Shown here piece by piece: positions 1 through 9,547 of a DNA stretch of 64,000 nt. The position numbers and the translations under genes were made by a program. This DNA comes from Hemibagrus wyckioides (lineage: Eukaryota; Chordata; Actinopteri; Siluriformes; Bagridae). The DNA lies in the NCBI RefSeq assembly GCF_019097595.1, contig NC_080716.1:32655901-32719900 (forward strand), in the 5' to 3' direction. Numbering within the stretch: position 1 is the stretch's first letter; each line of letters opens with the position of its first letter. The notes beneath the pieces were generated by a model. That model did not search any database. It was not told the DNA's origin and was given only the letters and a program-made list of their open reading frames with translations.

Positions 1-2604
1 TTTATTTTCTGCTGCAATTTTGTCATTGAGCGCATTTGCTGTGTTGACGTCCTCACACACGACTAACACCACCTGTCCTCGTTTAGAGACTCTTGTGACC
101 GTGTCACAAATAGTTTGGATCCATTGTTCCGTACCTCCTCTCACCTGGACTGCAGGCAGCTCAGTAACCTTTTGACGTTGATGAGCTGGTATGACATAGC
201 TGTCCGTTTTGTAATGCCTTGCCAGGAAACCCTTGTCTGCATCTCCCCCTAGTGTTCCAGAAACACCAAATATCCCTTTCCCTCTGAGATATCTTTTGAA
301 GAAATTTGAATTTGACATGTAGTTTGTCACATTTGATAATGGAGATAATGTTAACTGATGCTTCATCTCCAGAAATTGTTGTAGTCCATCACCCCACCGT
401 TTTCTTTTCTCCAGCATTCCACTGGCCTGAAAGTCCACTGGGATTATTGCATGGTACATGTGTTCACCATCTTCATCAACATCTATTCCCTGAGCACTAA
501 GAGATCTCTCAATCATGTACTCTCTGCCTTTGGTCATCTGAATGGCCTTCAGTGCATTCTCAACAAACAGTGGCAGCTGACTGTCCAGGTATTTCTCCAA
601 GAAAGAAGGGATTACAAGAGATTCTTTATCTTCTTCTGAACTGCATTGTTTAGAGTATTTAATCTTGGATTTCACCTCACTAATGGTGGCCTCAATGAGC
701 AAATTTTCAGCCAAGATCTCACAAGATTTTCCATTCTCGAGTAGCAGCATGTTGATGTTTTGGTCAGTTTTTGTCTTTTGCTCTCCAAATTGAAAGGCTT
801 TTCTAGTTTCTGACTGATAAATATAACAGTTAAATGCCACCTTGTGCTCCATCCCCATCTCGAGAACCTTGAGCAGGTCATATTGTTGTTCTATTCCTGT
901 TTTAGCCATGATGGTCTTTAATGCCTCATTTTCAATGGCCCCATGTTCCTTTTCTCCTTCTTCATTAATAGAGACCTTCAAATTTTCAAAATCTTCCTCT
1001 GAGTAAAAGCCTAATTCAATACCTGGCAACAAAATTTCCAGTGGTGAAAACGTATCATTTGTATCTGAACCAATCATTGCTATCAGGGCAGCTGTGTGAA
1101 AATTCTGGACTCTTGTTGTCCACATGGTCTCTCCAGTTTCTTCTACCTCAATTGGTCGACATGCAGATATAATGGCCCAGATGCTGGCTAGGACTTGCTC
1201 CAAATGTTGGAGGCCACTGGACTCATGGGACAGAAATGTTATTTGAACTCCATTATCTAAAGTCATGTAGTCAACCTCATCCACAAGGACCAACTCAAAC
1301 TTCCTGTCTCCACGAGATGTTTTGTTCTCAAACTCTTGTTTCAGTGTATCTGCTGCAAATGTTCCAACAGTACTGTACACTACATCTTGTTTGTATGCTT
1401 CCTGAGTCAGATCATCTTGTTCTTCAGATGAGACATCATTCAGCATTGGAGGAACAGCAGATGATGTTATGTCGAACATGTTGTAAAGTTTGCTCCATTC
1501 CTCTAAATCACGGCAAGCGAGGATTGGAGAGCTTGTCACAATGTCCACCTTTACACCACGAATGGCATGGATCACAGCAAGCATGGCTAAGATACAAGAT
1601 TTCCCTTCACCTGTTCCAATTTCAAGGAGACAACCTGTATTGGTTTTTGATTTTGGAAGCAGGAAAACCATCAAGGTTGCAAGCTGAGTTAATCTGGGAA
1701 GATATCCTTCAATGACTATTTCCTCTTTACCCCTTTGAATAGTGAGAGCAGAGCACATTTTTACTGCGACTGACATTTGCACTAGTACACTTTTGAGAAC
1801 TTGTCTGTCTGGATTGGTAAAATCCAGTTCTTTAACCATTTTCTTTACATGCTGGATTTCATTTTTATGGAGATCAGTTCTTTTGTGTTTTTGAAGCTCC
1901 ATTTCCAGATATACCAGAACATCCTCTAGTATTGTCAGGACATTCTCAGGATAGTTTGAGTTGCGCATTTCACTAATAATAGTATTAGCATTTTTGTCTC
2001 TTTCTGTGTCAACATGCCATTTCAGCCGTCTGGGTGGATCAGGTGAATCTAAAGCATGGAGAACAATCTCATACTCCAGCTTGTAGGTCTGTGCAATGTG
2101 AAGTATTGCCTGCACGTGATCTTTGTCTTTCCCGACAACATAACGCATGAAATCTGTTATTTCTGGCAGTTTCCATGTGTTGTTGAACGCAATCCGACAC
2201 AGAATGTCTTTACTCTGTGTAGAAAGTTGAATATCAGTTTGAAGAACGCTCTGTAAAAGATTAAAGGCAAGTGACGGATGATCGTCTTGCAACAGTTCCA
2301 GCACATCCAAGAGGAAATCCCGGTTGTGTTTATGTTTGTGGTCATTTTCATCCTCCTCAAAAACTAAATACATTATTGCCTCAAGCACTGTCAGTCTATC
2401 TTGTAGAGGCAGAGTCTCATAACCAACTGAAGTGTCGAAAGAAAACACACAGCTGCTGGACAGGTTGTGTTTCTTACAGTACTCCACCATTAACTCATTT
2501 TGCAGGGTTTTCATCCTGCCTGCTAATGTCTCCTCTGAGTCTTCCTCTTCAAGGATTCGATATTCACATAGGAGGTCTGAGAATTTCTCCTCTATTTCTG
2601 CAAC
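1..2604 (-). CDS. SecA-like ATPase gene, main exon (partial; continues past base 1)
   Basis: This is the fourth visible exon of a spliced minus-strand gene (8589-8482, 8357-8105, 2988-2735, 2604 to beyond 1). It is open for 868 codons. The first ~330 residues are a helical region I do not recognise. The SecA-type motor follows: Walker A GTGEGKS at 1617-1597, flanked by GCLLEI and CILAMLA, and Walker B LVLVDEVDYMT with DEVD at 1281-1270. Near the left edge come FGVSGTLGGD (GVSGTLG at 267-247) and RGQVVLVVCEDVNTA, which match the SecA start of the second motor half. Bacterial SecA drives preproteins through SecYEG. The role in fish is unknown and export should not be assumed. The acceptor TTACAG ends at 2605. 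No stop or frameshift was seen. The C-terminal half lies outside the window; a decayed paralogue of it is at 62615-64000. Confidence 0.88.
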
Positions 2605-2734
2605 CTGTAAAACATATATATCTTAAGCAGATCTCAGCTGAAGCACAATGCCTAGTCATTTATGTTATATTATATAACAAAAAAACCTGTTAGACTCTAA
2701 TAATCAAATATCAATTAAAAAAAATCTACATTAC

Positions 2735-2988
2735 CTCATCTCTCTCAATTTCAGTGTTTATTGTCTGTTGCATTATATAAGTTTGGTGATGGAGCTCATG
2801 GCCTCTCAGCCTCTGTTTCTGCTTGAGCGTCTCTGTGGCTTGTGAAAGTTTCTCAGCAGCAAGCTCACTTTCCCTTTGAATCTGTTCCTCGATTCTTTTT
2901 TCACGTTCAAGCTGGGCCTGTCGCCTCTGCTCCTCTTTTTCTTGTCTTTTTCTTTCTTCTTCCTCTCGCGCATCATCTTCAATTTTCC
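2735..2988 (-). CDS. SecA-like gene, coiled-coil exon
   Basis: This 254-nt exon joins the main SecA-like exon to the upstream exons. The acceptor CAACCAG ends at 2989 and the donor GAG|GTAATG lies at 2734. Its phase fits both neighbours: one base carried over from the previous exon makes a Gly codon, then 84 codons run to a phase-0 junction. The product is extremely charged, rich in Glu, Arg, Lys and Gln (for example EEEERKRQEKEEQRRQAQLE), and should form a long coiled coil just ahead of the motor region. Another frame is also open over 2806-3045, but that frame has no splice logic and gives a low-complexity Lys/Arg protein. Confidence 0.82.
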
Positions 2989-3279
2989 CTGGTTGAGAGT
3001 AAAATACTCTACATTTACCATCACTCTAAAAACTTGAGAAACCAAATAAAAAGGTGTCTGTTTATTTACGAAGAAAACCTATGTATGTTTAAAAGTAAAG
3101 ACACCTCAGTGTGAGACTATGGCTCATAATGCTTAGCTTTTATAAGAATTACTGTATGTCATATCAAAGCTATCCAAAGCTTTAATAATGCATGATATTG
3201 ACTATTTAAAAAATTAATTGAACATAAATGTGGTTTAAACCAAGTGAGTATGGGTCAGTAAATCAAACTAGTCCTCATT

Positions 3280-3375
3280 AAGTGTTTAAGGCTCTGGATT
3301 GGCACTGCCAAGCTGCCATTGTATCATGATTGACATTATGCTCTGACCACAAATTCCTAATAAGATAATTCCAAA
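3280..3375 (+). repeat. Degenerate SINE fragment
   Basis: The stretch reads like the SINE at 26118-26338 in the opposite orientation: a 'taaggctctgg' box, then 'gcactgccaagctgcc', 'tgtatcatg' and 'tgctctgacc'. It has lost its ends and lies in the intron of the SecA-like gene. The interval 2989-3280 shows nothing else. Confidence 0.5.
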
Positions 3376-3649
3376 AAAAAGGTCACACACAAGGAGTAAA
3401 TAAAGACTTTTTGTCTTTCAAATGTGGCAGCCATGTGATTGACATTCAACAATAAATATGAACTGAAACTGGCCATTTTATTTATTTGTGCTTTCAGTGA
3501 CAGCTTAGAGAAACACAAATAAGTAAAAGTTTAGTAACAAGACACAGGTGATAATCATCACACATTACTTGTTCAGTTCAACCTGCCAATAATCCGTCAA
3601 CTGCTGACAACCACAAACCCTTAGCCACAATAATGCACCATATGAAAAT

Positions 3650-4194
3650 ACAACTCTGGAAAAAAAAATCTGAGCCCACTGCAAAATAATGTGTTTCTTG
3701 TGTTTTTTTCTTCCAGGGTCATGTGTTGGTGAGATGAAGTGTTTTGTTTCATTTTTTTGTGAACTGTGACAATATTTCTCCTAAATTCAAAATATAACTA
3801 TTGTTATTTAGAGTGTATATTTAAAGGAAATGACATCACATCAAAATAACCCAAGATCCTGCAGTATTACAGAGCTTTAATAACTCAAATAAAACAAAAT
3901 GTAAATCATTTGTAAACAGATTGTGTTAATGCTTTGTGTAAATAACATTAAGAGATCAGTATTTGGTGGAATAACCCCGATCTGCATGAGTTTTAGCTCC
4001 ATGATCTCCACCAGTTTCTCACACTGCTGTTGGGGAACTTTATACCACTCTTTTTATAAAAAAGCAAACAGCTCAGCTTTACTTGATGGTTTGTGACCAT
4101 CCATCTTCCTCTTGATGACATTCCAGAGGTTTTCAGTAGAGTTCACATCTGGAGATTGGGCAGTGGGCTCTTGTTTTTTTTTCCCCAGAGCTGT
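3650..4194 (-). mobile_element. Tc1/mariner-derived non-autonomous element
   Basis: Inverted ends of the type 'ctctggaaaaa' (3653) and 'tttccccagag' (4180-4190) bound about 545 bp. The minus strand still encodes the tail of a Tc1-type transposase: AQSPDVN followed by ENLWNVIKRKMDGHKPSS, the region around the third acidic catalytic residue. The rest of the transposase is gone. A related copy is at 43497-45213. Confidence 0.72.
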
Positions 4195-4570
4195 ATATTT
4201 GTAAACATTTGATAATATTTGCACGCAACCTATATTTTATACAAAAAAAATTGTTGCTGTCCATCATTTACATCTCTGACCTTCAGGAAGTTATGCATCT
4301 GAACAGAAGAGTGCATATTTAGCCTTTACATCATTCATTCACGTTGGTTTACATTAAGGTATAATATCAGAACACTGAGCTAGCTTAGAATATATTCATC
4401 AAAACATAAAAATGAAATTTAATAAATATAACAAACATAATTCAACTAAACATTAGAAGTGCTCATTCTAATGTTTTGTGAAAAGATTCACAAGTGAGTC
4501 TTTAGGCATTGTTTGCTTAGAGTCTTGAAGGAATGTGCATACTAGATCCTTACCTAAATGTTTCTTTAAA
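4195..4570. other. AT-rich intronic sequence, no feature seen
   Basis: No open frame, repeat match within the window, or RNA-like structure was recognised here. Confidence 0.4.
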
Positions 4571-4571
4571 T

Positions 4572-5005
4572 AGATATTACCAGTAGCTACTGAAACCCTT
4601 TTAAAAATGATAAATTCTTCCCTTAGCCCTGGCTATGTGCCTAAATCTATTAAATTAGCAGTTATCAAACCCCAGTAGACCAATATCAAACCTGCCCTTT
4701 ATCTCCAAGACCATAGAAAAGGTTGTAGCACAACAGTTATGTTCAGACATGTAGTGTATCAATCAGGATCAATTAGGCTTCATCATAGCACAGAGACAGC
4801 ACTGGATAAAGTAGTCAATGACCTTTTACTGACCTCTGATCAGGGTTGTGTCTCCTGGATCTTAGTGCACCTTTTGACACCATTGACCACACTGTTCTAC
4901 TGAATAGGCTAGAACATGTTGGTGTTAAAGGAACAGCCCTCTTCTGGCTCAGGTCTTATTTGACTGACCGACATCAGTTTGTAGATCTAGATGGTGACTT
5001 TTGAT
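4572..5005 (+). mobile_element. L2-type LINE reverse transcriptase fragment
   Basis: Broken frames match the L2 copy at 25790-28680: residues like KSIKLAVIKP, then a 'SNLPFISK'-like block, a '[13 protein letters not shown]'-like block and 'LIDLSAPFDTIDH'-like active-site context. Several indels disrupt it. Its 3' tail reappears at 5440-5520 behind an embedded Rex1-type fragment. Confidence 0.66.
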
Positions 5006-5104
5006 TCATGCATACATCAGTGGACCAGTTTGTAAATTAAAAAAAAAAAAAATCAAAATATGTGCACACTGGTAAGAATCAAGTGAGGTTTAAAGACCTC
5101 AAAA

Positions 5105-5428
5105 TGTCTCATAAATGGTGCACTGTGTAAAATTCATTCAGAAGATCTAGGAAGGATGCTTCATCACAGCTGCCAGCGTGTATTATGGCCTTGTATTTCA
5201 TGATGTTTAGAAGACCCTGACACATACAATGTGTTTTACCACTCAGATCACCACGAGGCATGTTAGACCTTGTTGTTCTTAGTGCTACTATTTCACCAGA
5301 TCTGAGTGCAGCATCATTCATTCTGAACAAAGTCTGCACTTCAGCAGTGAGCCATGGATTCTGGTTGCCTCCTGCAATGATGTTCTTGGAGACAGTGACA
5401 TCATCTATACACTTGCTAATGTAGCCTG
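5105..5428 (-). mobile_element. Rex1-like LINE fragment (region between endonuclease and RT)
   Basis: On the minus strand residues such as KCIDDVTVSK, NPWLTAEVQTLF and RSGEIVALRTTRSNM match the linker of the Rex1-like LINEs at 17471-20062 and 20312-22368 (compare [10 protein letters not shown] and QKPWVTAKV in the latter). It lies inside the L2 fragment, which resumes at about 5440. The Rex1/CR1-group assignment is from memory of family sequences. Confidence 0.6.
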
Positions 5429-5439
5429 TAAAAGATTTT

Positions 5440-5522
5440 TTTCTGTTTTTCTAGACTTCTGTAAAGCTGTTTGAGACAATGTTTCTTGTTAAAAATGCTA
5501 TGCAAATAAATTGAATTCAACT
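5440..5522 (+). mobile_element. L2-type LINE 3' tail
   Basis: The sequence 'gtaaagctgtttgagacaat', followed by a short 3' end and imperfect 'ttgaattcaactgaatg', matches the tail of the L2 at 28610-28680. It is the 3' end of the L2 fragment begun at 4572. Confidence 0.72.
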
Positions 5523-5654
5523 GAATGATGTCCAAGTCACTGGTATTGTAGCCATATACAGTGTGCAGTACACAGGGAGATGAACTAATAAATAAGAGGG
5601 ATTGTATAAGTTGCAGTTTGTTTTTATTGAGTTATGCTTTGAATAAGTTATTTT

Positions 5655-7395
5655 ACATAACAGATGTTCCCTTTTGAGGGATCTCAGTGCTGTGTCATGG
5701 TTTGATGCTATGGGAACAACTCTTCACAGTGTCTGAAGCTCTATTGGCTTAAAGAAATCATGTGATGAGGCGAATCACACCAGCAAGACCATAAAATGGC
5801 ATCTGGATCACATTTCTCTAGGTTCTTGTCTTTAGTAAGCACTCAGTGTATGTTGGTGTAAATTGTCTCTCTTGTATGTCTAAGACTAGAGTGAAAGAAG
5901 ATATATAAAGACTAGGGTATTTCATTATGGCCAGCAGACAATTTAAGAGATCTGAGCTTTTCTGCTCCCACTATAGCATGGCAGATCACATGCGCACTCT
6001 GCATTTTCAGTTTGGGAGAGCAGTATGCACGCTCGGCTCTTGAGGGAGCTGATTGCATACATTACGAGAGGTTTCTTCTCTTCAAGGTCTGCTTTCGCTT
6101 GGCTATATTTTGCAGGAAAGTGCCTGCACCATGTGGCAGGAGTAGGAGGCATACGTAGGAGGCTCCCCTTTTTTCCCCAGACCTTTCCATGCCTAGGTCA
6201 TGGACAAGACTGTACTTGGCTCAATTGTTTACCCTGGCCATCTGAAATTCTTCAGTGGTCATTGGCCCCAGTGACCGTCTGTCTTTAATTGAGGAGAAAA
6301 TGTGAAGAAAGGTGAAGAGGGAGAAGATGAGTTAATAAGTCACTACAGATTAGACTGAGTAGGAATTATAATCGTGATGGATCATAGTAGAGATATTACA
6401 TCTCAGATACATCGACTCTGAGATATTGTGCTTGCCTACTTGAGGCTTCATGTTCTTGAAACTCAGAATAGAGATGCCCCCCCCCCCCCAGTTGGGTCCC
6501 AATCTCAGGGCATGTTGCTGTCGCAAGGCTCTTTCAACAGAAACCTCTGGTCCTTAATGGCTGCCCTGCATGTGTTGTGGGAAGGTACTCATCTCATGTG
6601 GCACATACTTTGCCACTAAATTGCAAAATGAGGGCTGTGCATTAAAACACTTTCTCCTACAACTCAGAATCTACCATGTGTTAGTCTGCACAAACAACAC
6701 TACAGTGGTTTGCTACATCAATCATCAAGGTGGTCTGTGTTTGCTGAGTTCCTCTGTTCCGGTCACCCAGATCCTGCTCTAGGCAGAGACCAGCAGAGAC
6801 CATCACAGAACATTTACATCCTGGGACGATAAAACAAAGAGCAGACTTCCTGTTGTGGCTGGGGCCTGGGGAATGGTGTCTCCACCCGCAGGTGGTGGAA
6901 AACATATGGCTGGGCAGAAGTGGATTTGTTCTCCTCCGAGGAGTTGACCCATTGTCCCCTATGGTTATCTCTCTCCCCTCCAGCCCCTCTAGGGCTGGAC
7001 ACCATGAAACAGATGTGGTCAGCCTGACAGTCTCCACCCTCACTCCGAGATATGAAAACTCAGGGTCTGGCCTATTTGGAGAGAGCTTTGTTGGTATAGT
7101 GCTGGAATTTATACTATATATAAATATTATATATTTGTCCATCTCTGAGGGTCTAACACCCTCCACATAGAAAGTGTACATGGCAGCCATTTCTGCAAGT
7201 CTTGTACCTATCCTTGGGGCATGGTTCCAGGCAGCTGAGGCCTTCCTGCAGACCGTGGCTTCCCTTCTTGAGACTTTTCTCAGTGGTCCTGGAGGAGCTG
7301 CTAGAAGCCCACTTTGAGCCCAGGGCATCAGGTTCTGAGAGTTTTCAGAATAGGAGAGGCTGCACCATCCATTTGAGCTTGTAGCCTCTTTTCTC
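5655..7395 (+). mobile_element. DIRS1-like element, copy 1 (decayed)
   Basis: The 5' part (5664-5745) resembles DIRS terminal sequence ('gttcccttttgaggga', 'gatgctatgggaac'). At 6655-7050 broken frames match the DIRS RNase H region: a 'VLVCTNNTTVVCYINHQGG' block, a 'PGH'-like block and a 'VDLF...CPLWLS'-like block. At 7190-7390 the start of a tyrosine recombinase domain follows (blocks like RQLRPSCRPWLP and a severed 'VLEELLEAHFEPRA'). Frameshifts and stops are throughout. The same order of blocks recurs at 46220-47650, which supports the assignment. DIRS elements integrate with a tyrosine recombinase rather than a DDE integrase. Confidence 0.66.
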
Positions 7396-8104
7396 AGGAG
7401 AAAAATCAGCAGTAAAAAAAAGCCAAGGTTAACCAGCACAGTGCCAGTTGAGAAGGATAGCCCCAAGGTTATATTAACAGATTTAAGATAAGGGTTCCAG
7501 AAAATACAGATAAGAGACATGAAAGGTAAACAGTCACAAGAGCAACTTCCAATTCTAGTCACTGAGACAGTACTTAAGGTCACAAATAAAGGTGGTGGAA
7601 TTAAAGTTCTTCCACAGGATTAATCTCTGTAATGGGATCAGAAGCTCGGTAGAGAAGATTAATTGGTTTAGGCCATTAAAATGATGGTGGGCTCCTGATA
7701 GCGCTGTATGAGACACAGTCCCATTGGACAGTGACCCTGTGGCAAACCCAGGACTGGCTGGAGAGAATCTCTCACAGCTGGTTTGGGAATGTCTATCAAA
7801 GCCTCAGCAGGATATATAATGTGTGATTGAGAAGTCTAACCTTCTCAGCCTGTGACCTCCCCAATGCCCATCAGAAAGACAAGAAGAATATAAATGAATG
7901 AATAAATGAAAATGCTTGTTCCTGTGTTAAAACTGCTTTTTTAATTAAGATACTAAATGAGCCTAAATGCAACTGGAAACAGTCAGAGATATTAAAAAGG
8001 AAACAGAGTGACTATGCCATGACAAAAATATAAGTGACAAATCTAGAGAGCAGGATGGTGTCTTCAGAGAACATGATTTATAAGATGTTATAAAAATGAC
8101 ATAC
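7396..8104. other. Intronic sequence with a possible LINE tail at 7690-7830
   Basis: At 7690-7830 the plus strand reads as SQSHWTVTLW and, in another frame, AGENLSQLVWECLSKPQQDI, which resembles the C-terminal tail of a common fish LINE. I cannot assign the family. Nothing else was recognised. Confidence 0.3.
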
Positions 8105-8357
8105 CATAATTTGGGCATGTTGATTTCCTCTTCTCATAATTTCTGTTGCAGTCCAGATGTATTTCCTGGTGGTCTCCACTCTCTCGAATTGTGAAAGATG
8201 GATCATCTTTTGGATTAAACACGTACCACAAGTGTGGATTTTTGCAACAGTCACTCTCTGAGCAATCTCCATACTTCACATTGATGTAGAATGTTTTGAG
8301 GAAGGTCATGGGTATAATTAACTTCATAACTCCATTTTCATAGCTGTCAACTACGAA
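8105..8357 (-). CDS. SecA-like gene, N-terminal exon 2 (unrecognised domain)
   Basis: This 253-nt exon has acceptor TTTAG ending at 8358 and donor TATG|GTATGT at 8104. It starts in phase 0, matching the upstream exon, and ends in phase 1, matching the coiled-coil exon 5 kb downstream. It encodes 84 residues with a conserved look: many Cys (SESDCCKNPH, HLDCNRNYEK, STCPNYG) and aromatic residues. I do not recognise the fold. The Cys pairs might bind metal or form disulfides, but that is inference. The only support for belonging to the SecA-like gene is strand, splice-site quality and exact phase agreement across the 5.1-kb intron, which contains an L2 fragment, a Tc1 remnant and a DIRS element. 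Confidence 0.68.
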
Positions 8358-8481
8358 CTAAACATACAGAAACAGATATATGATGTTGAAGCCTTAATAT
8401 TCACATGCATGAAACAAACAGAAAACAATATTTTTAAAATTTTATAACAACTTATGCGAATATATTGACTGTGTGCATTAC

Positions 8482-8589
8482 TTTGCAATATTTGTCAGGC
8501 ACAGGCCATGGGTGCTTAACCTCAATACAGACAGTCCATTTGTACTGAGTCTGATTGTGGACAGTTATGTCTCCTCCCAGGAACCCCAT
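8482..8589 (-). CDS. SecA-like gene, first visible coding exon
   Basis: A 36-codon stretch starts at ATG 8589 (MGFLGGDITVHNQTQYKW) and ends at donor AAA|GTAATG (8481) in phase 0. It joins in frame to the exon at 8357. One base upstream of the ATG is a good acceptor (ACTTTCATTTCAG), so there should be an upstream, perhaps non-coding, exon to the right that I could not place. No signal peptide is evident. The reading frame stays open upstream to 8673, but that part looks like intron. The true start could lie in an earlier exon. Confidence 0.62.
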
Positions 8590-9240
8590 TCTGAAATGAA
8601 AGTATTGACCGCAATAAATAAGAGATAAAACAATACTTGTGTTGCTGTTATAGTAAAATACTGAGTGTTGCATAGTTACTGTTAATCCTAAAGTTTATTA
8701 TTTTTTCTAAAATTGCAATTTCATATTTATCACACAACACCACAATATAGTTTAACTATTTTTTATTATGTGTAAAGTTGTGAAAGGTCTACAAAACGTT
8801 TATAGCAGATAGGAACAGTCATTCCACTACTGCCTTCAAAACTCAAAATGTTTAGTTTTTTTCAATCTGTAAGACTTTATATTGTAGTGAGTCATTAATA
8901 CTAGAGGTTCAGCCCAAGGACAGTGTGACAGGGCGTGTCTAACCTCCTATCTAACTAATTCATATTAAACACTTTTACTCATAATTGGTAAAGACTTGTG
9001 TTGAGGTATATTGTTGGTTTTTCCCAGAAAGAGGCCAGAGACTGGATTGGGTTCACCTTCCTATGGGGTGACTTCCCCAGTAAAGTAGTCCCTAAGCTGC
9101 ATGCACCCTTCAGATGTAAGTGTAGACCTCCACCTCTGTAAAAGCTGTGGAGCCATACAGACAAACTTCACCCCTATTTGTGTTGCTCCATCATTTGGGT
9201 GAGTAAAGTCCTGTCAGTTCCACCAGCTGTTGCAGTGTCC
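8590..9240. other. No feature recognised
   Basis: This AT-rich stretch lies upstream of the first visible SecA-like coding exon. It may contain the missing first exon or promoter, but no TATA/CCAAT pair or convincing donor stood out. Confidence 0.3.
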
Positions 9241-9244
9241 TTGA

Positions 9245-9442
9245 GAGAGTGAGCAGCCCTGCCTAATACCTCTATACACTTCTGCCCGGCCAAAATGTAC
9301 ACATAAACCACCGTTAACTTTCAGTACGCTCTCAATGTTACTGTATAAAACCTGGATCATGGCCATGAAGTTAAACCCAAAATTTTTAATTGCCTTCCAA
9401 AAATACTGGTGTTCAACTCAGGTCAAAAGCCTTATATATATA
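9245..9442 (-). mobile_element. L1-clade LINE reverse transcriptase fragment
   Basis: The minus strand encodes an 'AFDLS' active-site block, then 'YFWKAIKNFGFNFMAMIQVL', 'ESVLKVNGGLC' and 'GIRQGCSLS', the core fingers/palm order of L1/Tx1-type reverse transcriptases. A stop codon and truncation at both sides show it is dead. Confidence 0.72.
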
Positions 9443-9499
9443 TATAGTAGATAAGTATATCTACTTACACCTATATGTTCATATTCTTACACCTATTTT

Positions 9500-9547
9500 C
9501 ATATTTTATTTCTTTATTTATATTCTATTTTTATTTATCTATATTTA
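9500..9547 (+). mobile_element. Left piece of a LINE 3' UTR split by the 9548-12735 repeat
   Basis: The AT-rich 'tttatctatattt' runs directly into the repeat and resumes after it as 'atttgacttattttctac', so the repeat appears to have landed in a LINE 3' UTR. Confidence 0.4.

Noticed and set aside
1..2604. Bacterial contamination as an explanation for the SecA-like sequence
   Set aside because: The frame is split by GT-AG introns with matching phases, has vertebrate-like base composition, and a second copy lies beside fish transposons.
6681..7583. 300-codon minus-strand frame
   Set aside because: It lies antisense to DIRS RNase H and recombinase blocks that are recognisable on the plus strand; no family resemblance of its own.
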